From NCBI GenBank assembly GCA_007123985.1, contig SLGA01000276.1, positions 1 to 8,564 of the forward strand: 8,564 nt of DNA, given 5' to 3'. Positions 1 to 6,751 of this stretch are shown here, in pieces. How positions within the stretch are numbered: the first letter of the stretch is position 1; every line of letters begins with the position of its first letter. A program made the position numbers and the translations under genes. The DNA comes from Balneolaceae bacterium. GTDB taxonomy: Bacteria > Bacteroidota > Rhodothermia > Balneolales > Balneolaceae. The notes under the pieces are model-generated. The model searched no databases, had not been told where the DNA came from, and worked only from the letters and a program-made list of their open reading frames with translations.

Positions 1-112
1 AGATGACATTAATGTGGTTCATGGTATGGACATCACATTTGTTACAAGTGCAGAAACCGATGAAGAGGCATTTGCGCTACTGAAACACTTTGGAATGCCA
101 TTTAAAAAATAA
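1..112 (+). CDS. rplE: 50S ribosomal protein L5, C-terminal end (partial)
   Basis: Only the last 36 codons and the TAA stop are in the window; the reading frame begins at base 2 and the gene starts upstream. The visible end contains GMDITFVTSAETDEEA and finishes GMPFKK, which matches the C-terminal end of bacterial L5 (GMDI, T-DEE, then a short helix and PF-K). L5 binds 5S rRNA and sits in the central protuberance of the large subunit, touching the P-site tRNA elbow. Its place just before rpsN is the standard spc order. The identification is by family resemblance of a short segment plus context, and I consider it near certain. Confidence 0.95.
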   Translation, partial: DDINVVHGMDITFVTSAETDEEAFALLKHFGMPFKK

Positions 113-136
113 TTTGAACACAAAATAAACGTATCA

Positions 137-406
137 ATGGCAAAAAAATCCTGGATAGCACGTAACGAAAAGAGAAAAGAAACTGTAGAAAAATACGCTG
201 AAAAACGGCGTCAGTTAAAAGAAGCCGGCGATTACGAAGGCCTTCAGAAACTGCCACGTAATGCAAGCCCCACAAGAGTTAGAAACCGATGTGGTATAAC
301 CGGAAGATCCCGTGGATACATCAGTAAATATGGTGTATCAAGAATCAAATTCCGGGAACTCGCTCTGAATGGAAAAATTCCAGGCGTAAGAAAAGCAAGT
401 TGGTAA
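137..406 (+). CDS. rpsN: 30S ribosomal protein S14, long zinc-free form
   Basis: This is an 89-residue S14, a small-subunit head protein that binds 16S rRNA and packs near S10 and S13. Residues 39-61 carry the S14 core (LPRNASPTRVRNRC then GRSRGY), and the C-terminus is IPGVRKASW as in other long S14 proteins. Short S14 proteins of about 61 aa have a CxxC...CxxC zinc ribbon. This one has a single Cys (C52), so it is the long form that needs no zinc. The start ATG is the first residue of the conserved MAKKSW beginning; there is no Shine-Dalgarno match before it, only A/T-rich sequence. It lies 24 bases after rplE and 17 before rpsH. Confidence 0.98.
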   Translation: MAKKSWIARNEKRKETVEKYAEKRRQLKEAGDYEGLQKLPRNASPTRVRNRCGITGRSRGYISKYGVSRIKFRELALNGKIPGVRKASW

Positions 407-423
407 CACCAAGATTTTAAATT

Positions 424-819
424 ATGAATAGCGACACCATATCAGATTTTTTAACACGTATTAGAAACGCCCAACAGGCAGGCCACAGAAGAGTTGATAT
501 ACCTGCATCTAAGCTAAAAAGGGCTATGTCAAAAATTCTTGTTGATAAAGGCTTCATCAGTAAATTTATCGACATCGAAGACGGCAAACAGGGAGTTCTC
601 AGACTTTTTCTCAAATATGATGCATACGGAAAACCGGTGATACGAGAAATTAACAGAATTTCTAAGCCTGGTTTGCGTAAATACAGCGGTAGCGATACAC
701 TTCCGAGATTTTACAATGGTTTGGGTATAGTAATTGTTTCCACCTCTCAGGGAGTTATGACAGATAAGGAAGCACGTAAACTTAATGTTGGCGGAGAAGT
801 TCTCTGCTCCATCTATTAA
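424..819 (+). CDS. rpsH: 30S ribosomal protein S8
   Basis: This is a 131-residue S8, a primary 16S rRNA binder in the central domain of the small subunit. The N-terminus has the usual DFLTRIRNAQQAG (residues 8-20). The C-terminal signature GLGIVIVSTSQGVMTDKEAR (99-118) includes the STSQGVMTD loop that contacts rRNA, and the protein ends GGEVLCSIY. Length is typical. In E. coli, S8 also represses the spc operon by binding its mRNA near the start of rplE; that site would lie upstream of this window, and nothing here shows the same control. It starts 17 bases after rpsN, and no Shine-Dalgarno sequence is visible. Confidence 0.98.
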   Translation: MNSDTISDFLTRIRNAQQAGHRRVDIPASKLKRAMSKILVDKGFISKFIDIEDGKQGVLRLFLKYDAYGKPVIREINRISKPGLRKYSGSDTLPRFYNGLGIVIVSTSQGVMTDKEARKLNVGGEVLCSIY

Positions 820-837
820 TTAAAAGATTTTATAAAC

Positions 838-1392
838 ATGTCGAGAATTGGAAAACAACCCGTTCCCCTTTTAAATAATGTTGAATTCAACATTGGGGCA
901 GACAATGTGGTTACCGTAAAAGGCGATAAAGGATCCAGCACGCTGAAAATACATCCTGATATTAAGGTTGAATTAAATGATAGTGAGATTGTAGTTACCA
1001 GGCCAAGTGATACTAAAGAGCATAAATCACTGCACGGACTGTATCGCTCACTTATCAATAATATGGTTGAAGGGGTAACAAATGGTTACAAAAAACAACT
1101 GGAAATTATAGGTGTTGGTTACAGAGCAACTTACACAAATGGAGTTCTTGAACTGAATCTCGGATATTCCCACCCGATTTACTTTGTGCCACCGGAAGGA
1201 ATAGAGATTGAAATTGATAAAAAAAAAAAAAAAAATGCAATTATAAATATTTCCGGTATCAACAAAGAACTTGTTGGGCAAGTTGCTGCAAAAATTAGAG
1301 CCCTTAGAAAGCCTGAACCCTATAAAGGGAAAGGTGTTCGCTATCTGGATGAGAAGATCAGAAGAAAAGCCGGTAAATCAGCTGCTAAATAA
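838..1392 (+). CDS. rplF: 50S ribosomal protein L6
   Basis: This is a 184-residue L6, a large-subunit protein near the sarcin-ricin loop and the GTPase centre. It begins MSRIGKQPVP and carries both repeated L6 domains. The second domain ends in the family signature PEPYKGKGVRY (159-169). Length is normal. The oddity is residues 128-132, five lysines all coded AAA and followed by AAT, which makes an unbroken run of 17 A (1219-1235). The frame stays correct across the run, because GQVAAKIRALRKPEPYKGKG follows in frame. The gene is therefore intact as written, but the run is a likely spot for polymerase slippage or a sequencing error. Confidence 0.98.
   Translation: MSRIGKQPVPLLNNVEFNIGADNVVTVKGDKGSSTLKIHPDIKVELNDSEIVVTRPSDTKEHKSLHGLYRSLINNMVEGVTNGYKKQLEIIGVGYRATYTNGVLELNLGYSHPIYFVPPEGIEIEIDKKKKKNAIINISGINKELVGQVAAKIRALRKPEPYKGKGVRYLDEKIRRKAGKSAAK
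1219..1235 (+). repeat. 17-base poly-A run inside rplF
   Basis: Seventeen A in a row span codons 128-132 (AAA five times) and the first two bases of AAT at codon 133. One A fewer would give ATG CAA TTA TAA and stop four codons past the lysines. One A more would read TGC AAT TAT and reach TAG about 20 codons on. Either change would remove the conserved C-terminal part of L6, including PYKGKG. Confidence 0.99.
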
Positions 1393-1409
1393 TTAAAGGT
1401 AATTGAGTA

Positions 1410-1778
1410 ATGAAAAAGAATAAGATCAAAACAGAACGCCGAAATAAGATAAGGCGACGCATTCGCTCTACAATTCGTGGTACTGCAGAAAGACCGCGGC
1501 TTAGTATTTTTAAAAGTAATAAGCATGTTTATCTGCAATTAATTAATGACCTCGAAAACAGAACAATCTTATCAGTATCTACCAAAACAGCTGATTTATC
1601 CGATACATTAAAAGATAAAACAGCAGTTGAAGCAGCATCTGTGGTAGGTAAAGCAATTGCAGAAGTTGCTATTGATCAGGGTTACAAAAAAGTAGTATTC
1701 GACAGAAGCGGTTATAAGTATCACGGCATTGTAAAAGCAGCTGCTGATGGTGCACGTGAAGGTGGATTAGAATTATAA
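1410..1778 (+). CDS. rplR: 50S ribosomal protein L18
   Basis: This is a 122-residue L18, a 5S rRNA-binding protein that works with L5 in the central protuberance. A very basic N-terminus (RRNKIRRRIRSTIRG, residues 10-24) is followed by RPRLSIFKSNKHVYLQ. The C-terminal signature is VVFDRSGYKYHGIVKAAADG (95-114), then AREGGLEL. Length is typical. AAAGGT lies 9 bases before the ATG (1395-1400), one of the few weak Shine-Dalgarno-like stretches in the window; its match to the usual anti-SD is only about 4 bases. It sits 17 bases after rplF and 12 before rpsE, in normal spc order. Confidence 0.98.
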   Translation: MKKNKIKTERRNKIRRRIRSTIRGTAERPRLSIFKSNKHVYLQLINDLENRTILSVSTKTADLSDTLKDKTAVEAASVVGKAIAEVAIDQGYKKVVFDRSGYKYHGIVKAAADGAREGGLEL

Positions 1779-1790
1779 AAATATTGACTC

Positions 1791-2315
1791 ATGCCAAAAA
1801 TCAGAAGAAAACATAACATTCCAGCAGCAAATTTAAACCTTGAAGAAAAACTGGTTCACATTAACCGTGTAGCCAAGGTTGTTAAAGGTGGCCGTAGATT
1901 TAGCTTTAACGCAATTGTTGTGGTTGGTAACGGAGAAGGAGTTGTTGGGCATGGATTGGGTAAAGCCAATGAAGTATCCGATGCAATCCAAAAAGGCTTT
2001 GATAATGCCAAGAAGAACTTGATTAAAGTTCCACTTACTAAAACAGGCAGTATTCATCATCCGGTAGTTGGTAAAGCCGGTGCAGGTGAGGTTCTTCTGA
2101 GACCGGCTGCTGAAGGTACAGGTGTAATTGCAGGTGGAGCCGTAAAAGCTATACTTGATGTTACGGGTGTTCAGAATATTCTGTCGAAATCACTCGGTTC
2201 ATCCAATCCGCATAACATGGTTAAAGCTGCTTACGAAGCACTAAGAAACTTGTCGGATCCTCTTGAAGTGGCACAGCGCAGAGGCGTTAGTGTAAGTAAA
2301 GTGTTTGAAGGATAA
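1791..2315 (+). CDS. rpsE: 30S ribosomal protein S5
   Basis: This is a 174-residue S5, a small-subunit protein at the mRNA entry side that contributes to decoding accuracy. The N-terminal double-stranded-RNA-binding-like domain (about 18-82) contains RVAKVVKGGRRFSFNA and VVGNGEGVVGHGLGKA. The C-terminal domain (about 95-165) contains LLRPAAEGTGVIAGG and SSNPHNMVKAAYEAL. Length is normal. The stop TAA is followed at once by TAG. Only 22 bases separate it from rplO, where most bacteria have rpmD (L30). Confidence 0.98.
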   Translation: MPKIRRKHNIPAANLNLEEKLVHINRVAKVVKGGRRFSFNAIVVVGNGEGVVGHGLGKANEVSDAIQKGFDNAKKNLIKVPLTKTGSIHHPVVGKAGAGEVLLRPAAEGTGVIAGGAVKAILDVTGVQNILSKSLGSSNPHNMVKAAYEALRNLSDPLEVAQRRGVSVSKVFEG

Positions 2316-2337
2316 TAGATTAAAAAGGTAATACACT

Positions 2338-2790
2338 ATGAAATTACATGAATTAAAAGCACCTGCTGCTAATCGGAAAAATCGCAAACGCGTTGGCCGT
2401 GGTCAGGGTTCCGGTACAGGTGAGCAATCAGGTCGTGGGCATAATGGACAAAAATCCAGAAGTGGCGGTAAGGTGAAAGCTGGTTTTGAGGGTGGTCAGA
2501 TGCCACTTCAGCGAAGAATTCCTAAGTTTGGATTCAAAAACCGTTTCAGAACAGAATATCAGTCATTGAATATTCAAACACTGCTTAAATACATTGAAGC
2601 AGGCAGGCTGAGCGATGAAGTAACTCATGAAGATCTGGTTACTTCTGGTATTATGCATAAAAACAGTCTGATTAAATTACTCGGTACCGGTGACATCGAT
2701 AAGAAAGTTTCGATAGAAGTACATGCTTGCAGTAAATCTGCGAAAGAAAAGATCGAGTCTGCCGGAGGCTCTGTAACAATCATCTCATAA
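2338..2790 (+). CDS. rplO: 50S ribosomal protein L15
   Basis: This is a 150-residue L15, a late-assembly protein of the large subunit that threads a Gly/Arg-rich arm into 23S rRNA. It begins MKLHELKAPAANRKNRKRVG. The flexible arm spans residues 16-52 (GRGQGSGTGEQSGRGHNGQ), followed by GFEGGQMPLQRRIPKFGF (49-66). The compact C-terminal domain ends in AKEKIESAGGSVTIIS. Length is typical. AAAAAGGT lies upstream of the ATG as a weak Shine-Dalgarno-like stretch. Tandem TAA stops end the gene, and secY follows after 27 bases. Confidence 0.98.
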   Translation: MKLHELKAPAANRKNRKRVGRGQGSGTGEQSGRGHNGQKSRSGGKVKAGFEGGQMPLQRRIPKFGFKNRFRTEYQSLNIQTLLKYIEAGRLSDEVTHEDLVTSGIMHKNSLIKLLGTGDIDKKVSIEVHACSKSAKEKIESAGGSVTIIS

Positions 2791-2817
2791 TAAATAGCTC
2801 ACAGTAGTAACCTATAC

Positions 2818-4125
2818 ATGAGTCTAATAGAAAATTTTCGAAACATTTTTAAAATTGAGGACCTCAGAAACAGAATTCTGTATGTAGTTGGGGTTCTCCT
2901 CGTTTATCGAATTGGTAGTTATGTAACAATGCCGGGCGTTGATGCAAGCATGCTTACCGCTCAGGCAGGTGATGCTTCCAGCCTTCTCGGTTTGTTCGAT
3001 ATGTTTGTGGGTGGTGCATTTTCTCGTGCGGGTGTATTTGCACTTGGAATTATGCCATACATTACTGCTGCTATTATTATACAGTTGATGGGTGCTGCAG
3101 TACCTTATTTCCAGAAACTGCAACGTGAAGGTGAAGAGGGGCGGCGAAAAATTAACCGACTTACCAGATATGGTACAGTTGGAATTACTGCCGTTCAGGC
3201 AATTGGTTTTGGAATAAACCTTCTTGCAACTTCACCAGATGCTATTGTAGTGAGTAGCACCGCTTTTATTCTAACATGTATTATTGTACTTACGGCTGGT
3301 ACCACTTTTGTAATGTGGCTTGGTGAGCGTATTACCGATCGCGGAATTGGTAATGGTATCTCGATACTTATTATGATTGGTATTATCGCGGTACTCCCTA
3401 CCAATTTCATTAATGAAGTTACAACAACCAATAATGCAATCATTATAATTGTTGAGCTTGCAGGTCTTGCACTTGTAATTGCATCATGTGTGCTTCTTAC
3501 ACAGGGTACCAGAAAAATTCCGGTACAATATGCGAAACGAGTTGTTGGCCGAAAAGTTTACGGTGGCACTACACAGTATCTGCCACTTCGTGTGAATGCT
3601 GCAGGTGTTATGCCGATTATATTTGCACAGTCAATCATGTTTATTCCAAGTACAATCGGAACATTTTTCCCTGAAAATGAAACAGTTCAGTGGATGACAG
3701 CCTGGTCGGCCGATTTTACAGGAGTTACATATTCAATTGTATTTTTCATCATCTGTGTATTCTTTACGTTCTTTTATACTGCTATTGCAGTAAACCCACG
3801 TGAAATGGCAGATACCATGAAGCGTCAAGGTGGATTTATACCTGGTGTAAGACCAGGTAAGCAGACTGTAGAGTTTATTGATAACATACTTACAAGAATT
3901 ACACTGCCGGGATCAATTTTCTTATCCTTTGTTGCGATTCTTCCTGCTATTGTAGCAAGTATGGGTGTAACTCCTGGATTTGCACTTTTCTACGGTGGAA
4001 CAAGTTTGCTGATTATTGTTGGTGTGGCTCTTGATACACTGCAACAAATTGAAAGCCATCTTATGATGCGTCACTATGATGGATTTATGAAGTCAGGCAA
4101 AATCAAAGGAAGACGAAGAGCCTGA
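2818..4125 (+). CDS. secY: Preprotein translocase subunit SecY
   Basis: This is a 435-residue SecY, the channel subunit of the Sec translocon in the cytoplasmic membrane. With SecE and SecG it passes unfolded proteins outward, driven by SecA or the ribosome. I see ten hydrophobic segments, roughly 20-37, 75-95, 118-138, 147-167, 179-196, 206-228, 262-282, 303-324, 362-382 and 388-405. The plug region follows the first (about 55-74, LLGLFDMFVGGAFSRAG). Other marks are MPYITAAIIIQL, the cytoplasmic loop RKIPVQYAKRVVGRK (232-246), and RPGKQTVEFIDNILTRIT with the conserved Arg345 of the SecA- and ribosome-binding loop. The basic tail is KIKGRRRA. Its stop TGA shares one base with the map start (TGATG), which suggests coupled translation. 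Confidence 0.98.
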   Translation: MSLIENFRNIFKIEDLRNRILYVVGVLLVYRIGSYVTMPGVDASMLTAQAGDASSLLGLFDMFVGGAFSRAGVFALGIMPYITAAIIIQLMGAAVPYFQKLQREGEEGRRKINRLTRYGTVGITAVQAIGFGINLLATSPDAIVVSSTAFILTCIIVLTAGTTFVMWLGERITDRGIGNGISILIMIGIIAVLPTNFINEVTTTNNAIIIIVELAGLALVIASCVLLTQGTRKIPVQYAKRVVGRKVYGGTTQYLPLRVNAAGVMPIIFAQSIMFIPSTIGTFFPENETVQWMTAWSADFTGVTYSIVFFIICVFFTFFYTAIAVNPREMADTMKRQGGFIPGVRPGKQTVEFIDNILTRITLPGSIFLSFVAILPAIVASMGVTPGFALFYGGTSLLIIVGVALDTLQQIESHLMMRHYDGFMKSGKIKGRRRA

Positions 4126-4934
4126 TGATTTATCTGAAGAGTGAGTCTGAAATTGACAAGATGCGTATTGCTGCCCGGTTAGTGTCACAAACACTAGCAG
4201 TAGTTGCCAAAGAAATAGAGCCGGGTGTTCAGACAGGTAAACTCGACAGAATCGCAGAAGAATTTATTGTTAAAAATAATGCAAAACCTGCCTTTAAAGG
4301 TTATGGGCCTAAAAACAACCCATTCCCTGCAACACTTTGCATATCGGTGAATGAAGAAGTAGTTCATGGAATACCGGGTACCAGAGAGTTAATTGAAGGT
4401 GATATTGTATCCATTGATTGTGGAGTAGAAAAAGATGGATACTATGGAGACCACGCTTACACATTTATGGTAGGCGAGTGTGATGAAAAGGATAAAGCGT
4501 TGTTACAAGTTACCCTTGATTCTCTTTATAAAGGTATTGAACAGGCTGTTCATGGCAAAAAAACCGGTGATATCGGAAATGCTATTCAACAGTTTTGTGA
4601 AGACAAAGGTTACGGCGTAGTAAGAGATTTGGTTGGACATGGAATTGGAAAAGACATGCACGAAGATCCATCCGTTCCTAACTATGGTAAAGCCGGTAGG
4701 GGTGAACGCCTAAGAACAGGACTTACCTTGGCAATCGAACCGATGATAACCAGAGGAACATGGAAGGTAAAAACACTGGCTGATAAATGGACCATAGTTA
4801 CAGCTGATGGTTCAAAATCAGCACATTTTGAGCACGATGTAGTAGTACGAGAAGGTAAAGCTGAAATTCTCAGTACTTTTGATTATATTGCTGAGATCAC
4901 CAAAAATGAAATTTTAGAAACGCAATATGGCTAA
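4125..4934 (+). CDS. map: Methionine aminopeptidase, type I
   Basis: This 269-residue enzyme removes the initiator Met from new proteins when residue 2 is small, acting in the cytosol at the ribosome exit. All five metal ligands of the pita-bread fold are visible: D98 (SIDCG), D109 (GYYGDHAYTF), H172 (VGHGIGKDMHEDP), E205 (LAIEPM) and E236 (HFEHDVVV). The catalytic His equivalents are H81 (VVHGIPG) and H179. There is no N-terminal zinc-finger linker, so this is the plain bacterial form. About 20 residues after the catalytic core (STFDYIAEITKNEILE) form a short tail. The start overlaps the secY stop by 1 base, and the last 8 bases overlap infA. Placement between secY and infA without adk fits Bacteroidota and relatives. 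Confidence 0.98.
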   Translation: MIYLKSESEIDKMRIAARLVSQTLAVVAKEIEPGVQTGKLDRIAEEFIVKNNAKPAFKGYGPKNNPFPATLCISVNEEVVHGIPGTRELIEGDIVSIDCGVEKDGYYGDHAYTFMVGECDEKDKALLQVTLDSLYKGIEQAVHGKKTGDIGNAIQQFCEDKGYGVVRDLVGHGIGKDMHEDPSVPNYGKAGRGERLRTGLTLAIEPMITRGTWKVKTLADKWTIVTADGSKSAHFEHDVVVREGKAEILSTFDYIAEITKNEILETQYG

Positions 4935-5145
4935 ACAAGAGCCGATAAAGCAAGACGGAAAAATCATAGAAGCATTACCAAACGCTCAATTTAGAGTTGA
5001 GCTGGATAATGGTCATGAAATACTGGCTCATGTATCCGGAAAAATGAGAATGTACTACATCAAAATTTTACCGGGCGATCGTGTATCAGTAGAAATGTCT
5101 CCCTATGATCTAACCAAAGGAAGAATAACATACCGGTACAAATAG
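4927..5145 (+). CDS. infA: Translation initiation factor IF-1
   Basis: This is a 72-residue IF-1, a single OB-fold (S1-like) protein that blocks the A site of the 30S subunit during initiation and helps IF-2 and IF-3. It has the family's NGHEILAHVSGKMRMYYIKI (28-47), LPGDRVSVEMSPYDLTKGRI and the YRYK ending. Length is exactly typical. The start ATG lies inside the end of map, an 8-base overlap (ATGGCTAA) that favours coupled translation. It is followed 10 bases later by rpmJ, the usual infA-rpmJ pair. Confidence 0.98.
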   Translation: MAKQEPIKQDGKIIEALPNAQFRVELDNGHEILAHVSGKMRMYYIKILPGDRVSVEMSPYDLTKGRITYRYK

Positions 5146-5155
5146 AGATATTATT

Positions 5156-5272
5156 ATGAAGACAAAATCATCAGTAAAAAAAAGAAGTTCAGACGATAAA
5201 ATCGTACGACGAAAAGGACGTATTTTTGTTATCAACAAAAAAAATCCGCGTCATAAACAAAGACAAGGTTAA
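5156..5272 (+). CDS. rpmJ: 50S ribosomal protein L36, zinc-free form
   Basis: This small gene encodes 38 residues, starting MKTKSSVKKRSSDDKIV and ending NPRHKQRQG, which aligns without gaps to E. coli L36. L36 is a late-assembly protein of the 50S subunit near the base of the L7/L12 stalk. The classical zinc site is Cys11, Cys14, Cys27 and His33. Here Ser11, Asp14 and Asn27 replace the three Cys while His33 remains, so it cannot hold zinc in the usual way. Such C-minus L36 proteins are known in many bacteria. It sits between infA (10 bases before) and rpsM (13 bases after), as expected. ATG at 5156 gives the full conserved N-terminus. Confidence 0.96.
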   Translation: MKTKSSVKKRSSDDKIVRRKGRIFVINKKNPRHKQRQG

Positions 5273-5285
5273 AATTTAGGTTTAT

Positions 5286-5663
5286 ATGGCAAGAATTGCA
5301 GGTGTTGACTTACCAAAACAGAAGCGTGGAGTAGTAGGGCTAACATACATTTTTGGAATTGGCAGAACTACCGCGAGACAAATTCTGGAAGATCTCGATA
5401 TCAATCCGGATACAAAAATTGGCGATTGGGACGACGAGCAGGTAGCTGCTCTGCGTAAAGTGATCGACAACGATCTGAAAGTTGAAGGTGCATTACGTAC
5501 AGAAATTAATGCCAACATAAGAAGATTGATCGAAACCGGAAGTTACAGAGGTGTAAGGCACAGAAGAGGTTTGCCGGTAAGAGGCCAGCGTACTCAAACA
5601 AATGCCAGAACAAGAAAAGGCAAGAGAAGAACTGTTGCCGGTAAGAAGAAGGCAACAAAATAA
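5286..5663 (+). CDS. rpsM: 30S ribosomal protein S13
   Basis: This is a 125-residue S13, a protein of the 30S head that forms bridges to the 50S subunit and touches the P-site tRNA. It starts MARIAGVDLPKQKRG, then has the helix-hairpin-helix part (YIFGIGRTTARQILED). The basic C-terminal region includes YRGVRHRRGLPVRGQRT (87-103) and NARTRKGKRRTV. Length is normal. Only 13 bases separate it from rpmJ. There is therefore no room for a structured leader like the one in E. coli, where S4 represses the alpha operon just before rpsM. Confidence 0.98.
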   Translation: MARIAGVDLPKQKRGVVGLTYIFGIGRTTARQILEDLDINPDTKIGDWDDEQVAALRKVIDNDLKVEGALRTEINANIRRLIETGSYRGVRHRRGLPVRGQRTQTNARTRKGKRRTVAGKKKATK

Positions 5664-5687
5664 ACAATAGCGTAAATTTTATTTCAA

Positions 5688-6098
5688 ATGGCTAAAAGAC
5701 AAAGAAAAGCTGCTGATAAGACTTTAAAGAAGAAAAGAAAAAAATCGGTTGCAGATCCTAATGGAATGGCTTTCATTAAAGCCACATTTAACAATGTACT
5801 TGTAAGTGTAACTGATTCGAATGGCAATGTGTTATCCTGGTCATCATCCGGTAAAGAAGGCTTCAAGGGTTCAAGGAAAAATACTCCGTATGCTGCTCAA
5901 TTAAGTGCTGAAACAGCTGCAAAAGCTGCTTATGAGATGGGTCTCAGAAAAGTTGAAGTGTTTGTGAAGGGACCCGGATCTGGCCGAGAAGCAGCTGTGC
6001 GTGCATTAGCTACAAGCGGGCTTGAGGTAACATCCATAAAAGACAGAACGCCAATTCCTCACAATGGATGCCGGCCACCAAAAAGAAGAAGAGTTTAA
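5688..6098 (+). CDS. rpsK: 30S ribosomal protein S11
   Basis: This is a 136-residue S11, part of the 30S platform lining the mRNA exit together with S7 and S18. A very basic N-terminal extension (residues 1-20, KRQRKAADKTLKKKRKK) precedes the core. The core has ATFNNVLVSVTDSNGNVLSW, GPGSGREAAVRAL (95-107) and the ending DRTPIPHNGCRPPKRRRV. The Asn-Gly pair at 126-127 corresponds to the site that becomes isoaspartate in E. coli S11 (established for that species). It lies 24 bases after rpsM with no Shine-Dalgarno match. Confidence 0.98.
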   Translation: MAKRQRKAADKTLKKKRKKSVADPNGMAFIKATFNNVLVSVTDSNGNVLSWSSSGKEGFKGSRKNTPYAAQLSAETAAKAAYEMGLRKVEVFVKGPGSGREAAVRALATSGLEVTSIKDRTPIPHNGCRPPKRRRV

Positions 6099-6116
6099 TT
6101 TTAATCGAATAGTATA

Positions 6117-6722
6117 ATGGCAAGATATAGAGGACCTAAGCAGAAAATAGCCAGGCGATTCAAAGAACCCATTTTCGGACCAAGTAGTGCGCTCGAAAGA
6201 AAGCCTTACGGCCCGGGTCAACATGGAAGAAGCCGTTTCACAAGAAAATCTGAGTACGCTATTCAGCTTGATGAAAAACAAAAAGCAAAGTACACATACG
6301 GCATGCTCGAAAAGCAATTCCGTAATCTGTATGAAAAAGCTACAAGACAACAGGGTGTTACCGGTGAAGTATTAATGCAGCTTCTTGAATCAAGATTAGA
6401 TAATGTAGTTTACAGGCTTGGATTTGCAAGAACAAGAAGACAGGCAAGGCAGCTTACAACGCACAGGCATATTGTTGTAAACGGACAGATTGTAAATATT
6501 CCATCATATCAGGTAAAGCCTGGAGATGTGATTAGTATCCGTCCAAAATCAAAAAATCTTGAGCTTGTAAAGGAATCTCTTCAAAGCTATTCAACCAATA
6601 AGTATAAGTCGCTTGAAACTGACAAAAAATCAATGACAGGTAAGTTCTTAAATATGCCTGTGATGGAAGAAATTCCTGAGAATATTAATGTGCAGTTAAT
6701 CATTGAGCTTTACTCTAAATAA
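6117..6722 (+). CDS. rpsD: 30S ribosomal protein S4
   Basis: This is a 201-residue S4, a primary 16S rRNA binder that starts assembly of the 30S body. The N-terminus (MARYRGPKQKIARRF) has no cysteines, and the whole protein has none, so it lacks the zinc knuckle found in some S4 proteins. YGPGQHG (31-37) is conserved. The S4 RNA-binding domain (about 91-150) reads ESRLDNVVYRLGFARTRRQA, then THRHIVVNGQIVNIPSY. The C-terminus is PENINVQLIIELYSK. Length is typical. It sits between rpsK and rpoA, in the standard alpha order. Confidence 0.98.
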   Translation: MARYRGPKQKIARRFKEPIFGPSSALERKPYGPGQHGRSRFTRKSEYAIQLDEKQKAKYTYGMLEKQFRNLYEKATRQQGVTGEVLMQLLESRLDNVVYRLGFARTRRQARQLTTHRHIVVNGQIVNIPSYQVKPGDVISIRPKSKNLELVKESLQSYSTNKYKSLETDKKSMTGKFLNMPVMEEIPENINVQLIIELYSK

Positions 6723-6751
6723 TTTTAAACAGTTTATTAAAAGTATTAACT

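Noticed and set aside
1219..1392. Possible frameshift or pseudogene in rplF at the poly-A run
   Set aside because: The frame is intact across the run and continues through the conserved GQVAAKIR and PYKGKG segments to the normal C-terminus.
3486..3674. Second-frame open reading frame inside secY on the plus strand
   Set aside because: SecY is continuous and full length across this region; the alternative product is Cys/Tyr-rich with no family features.
6006..6350. Open frame of 114 codons on the minus strand across rpsK-rpsD
   Set aside because: It overlaps two highly conserved genes on the other strand and its product resembles nothing I know.
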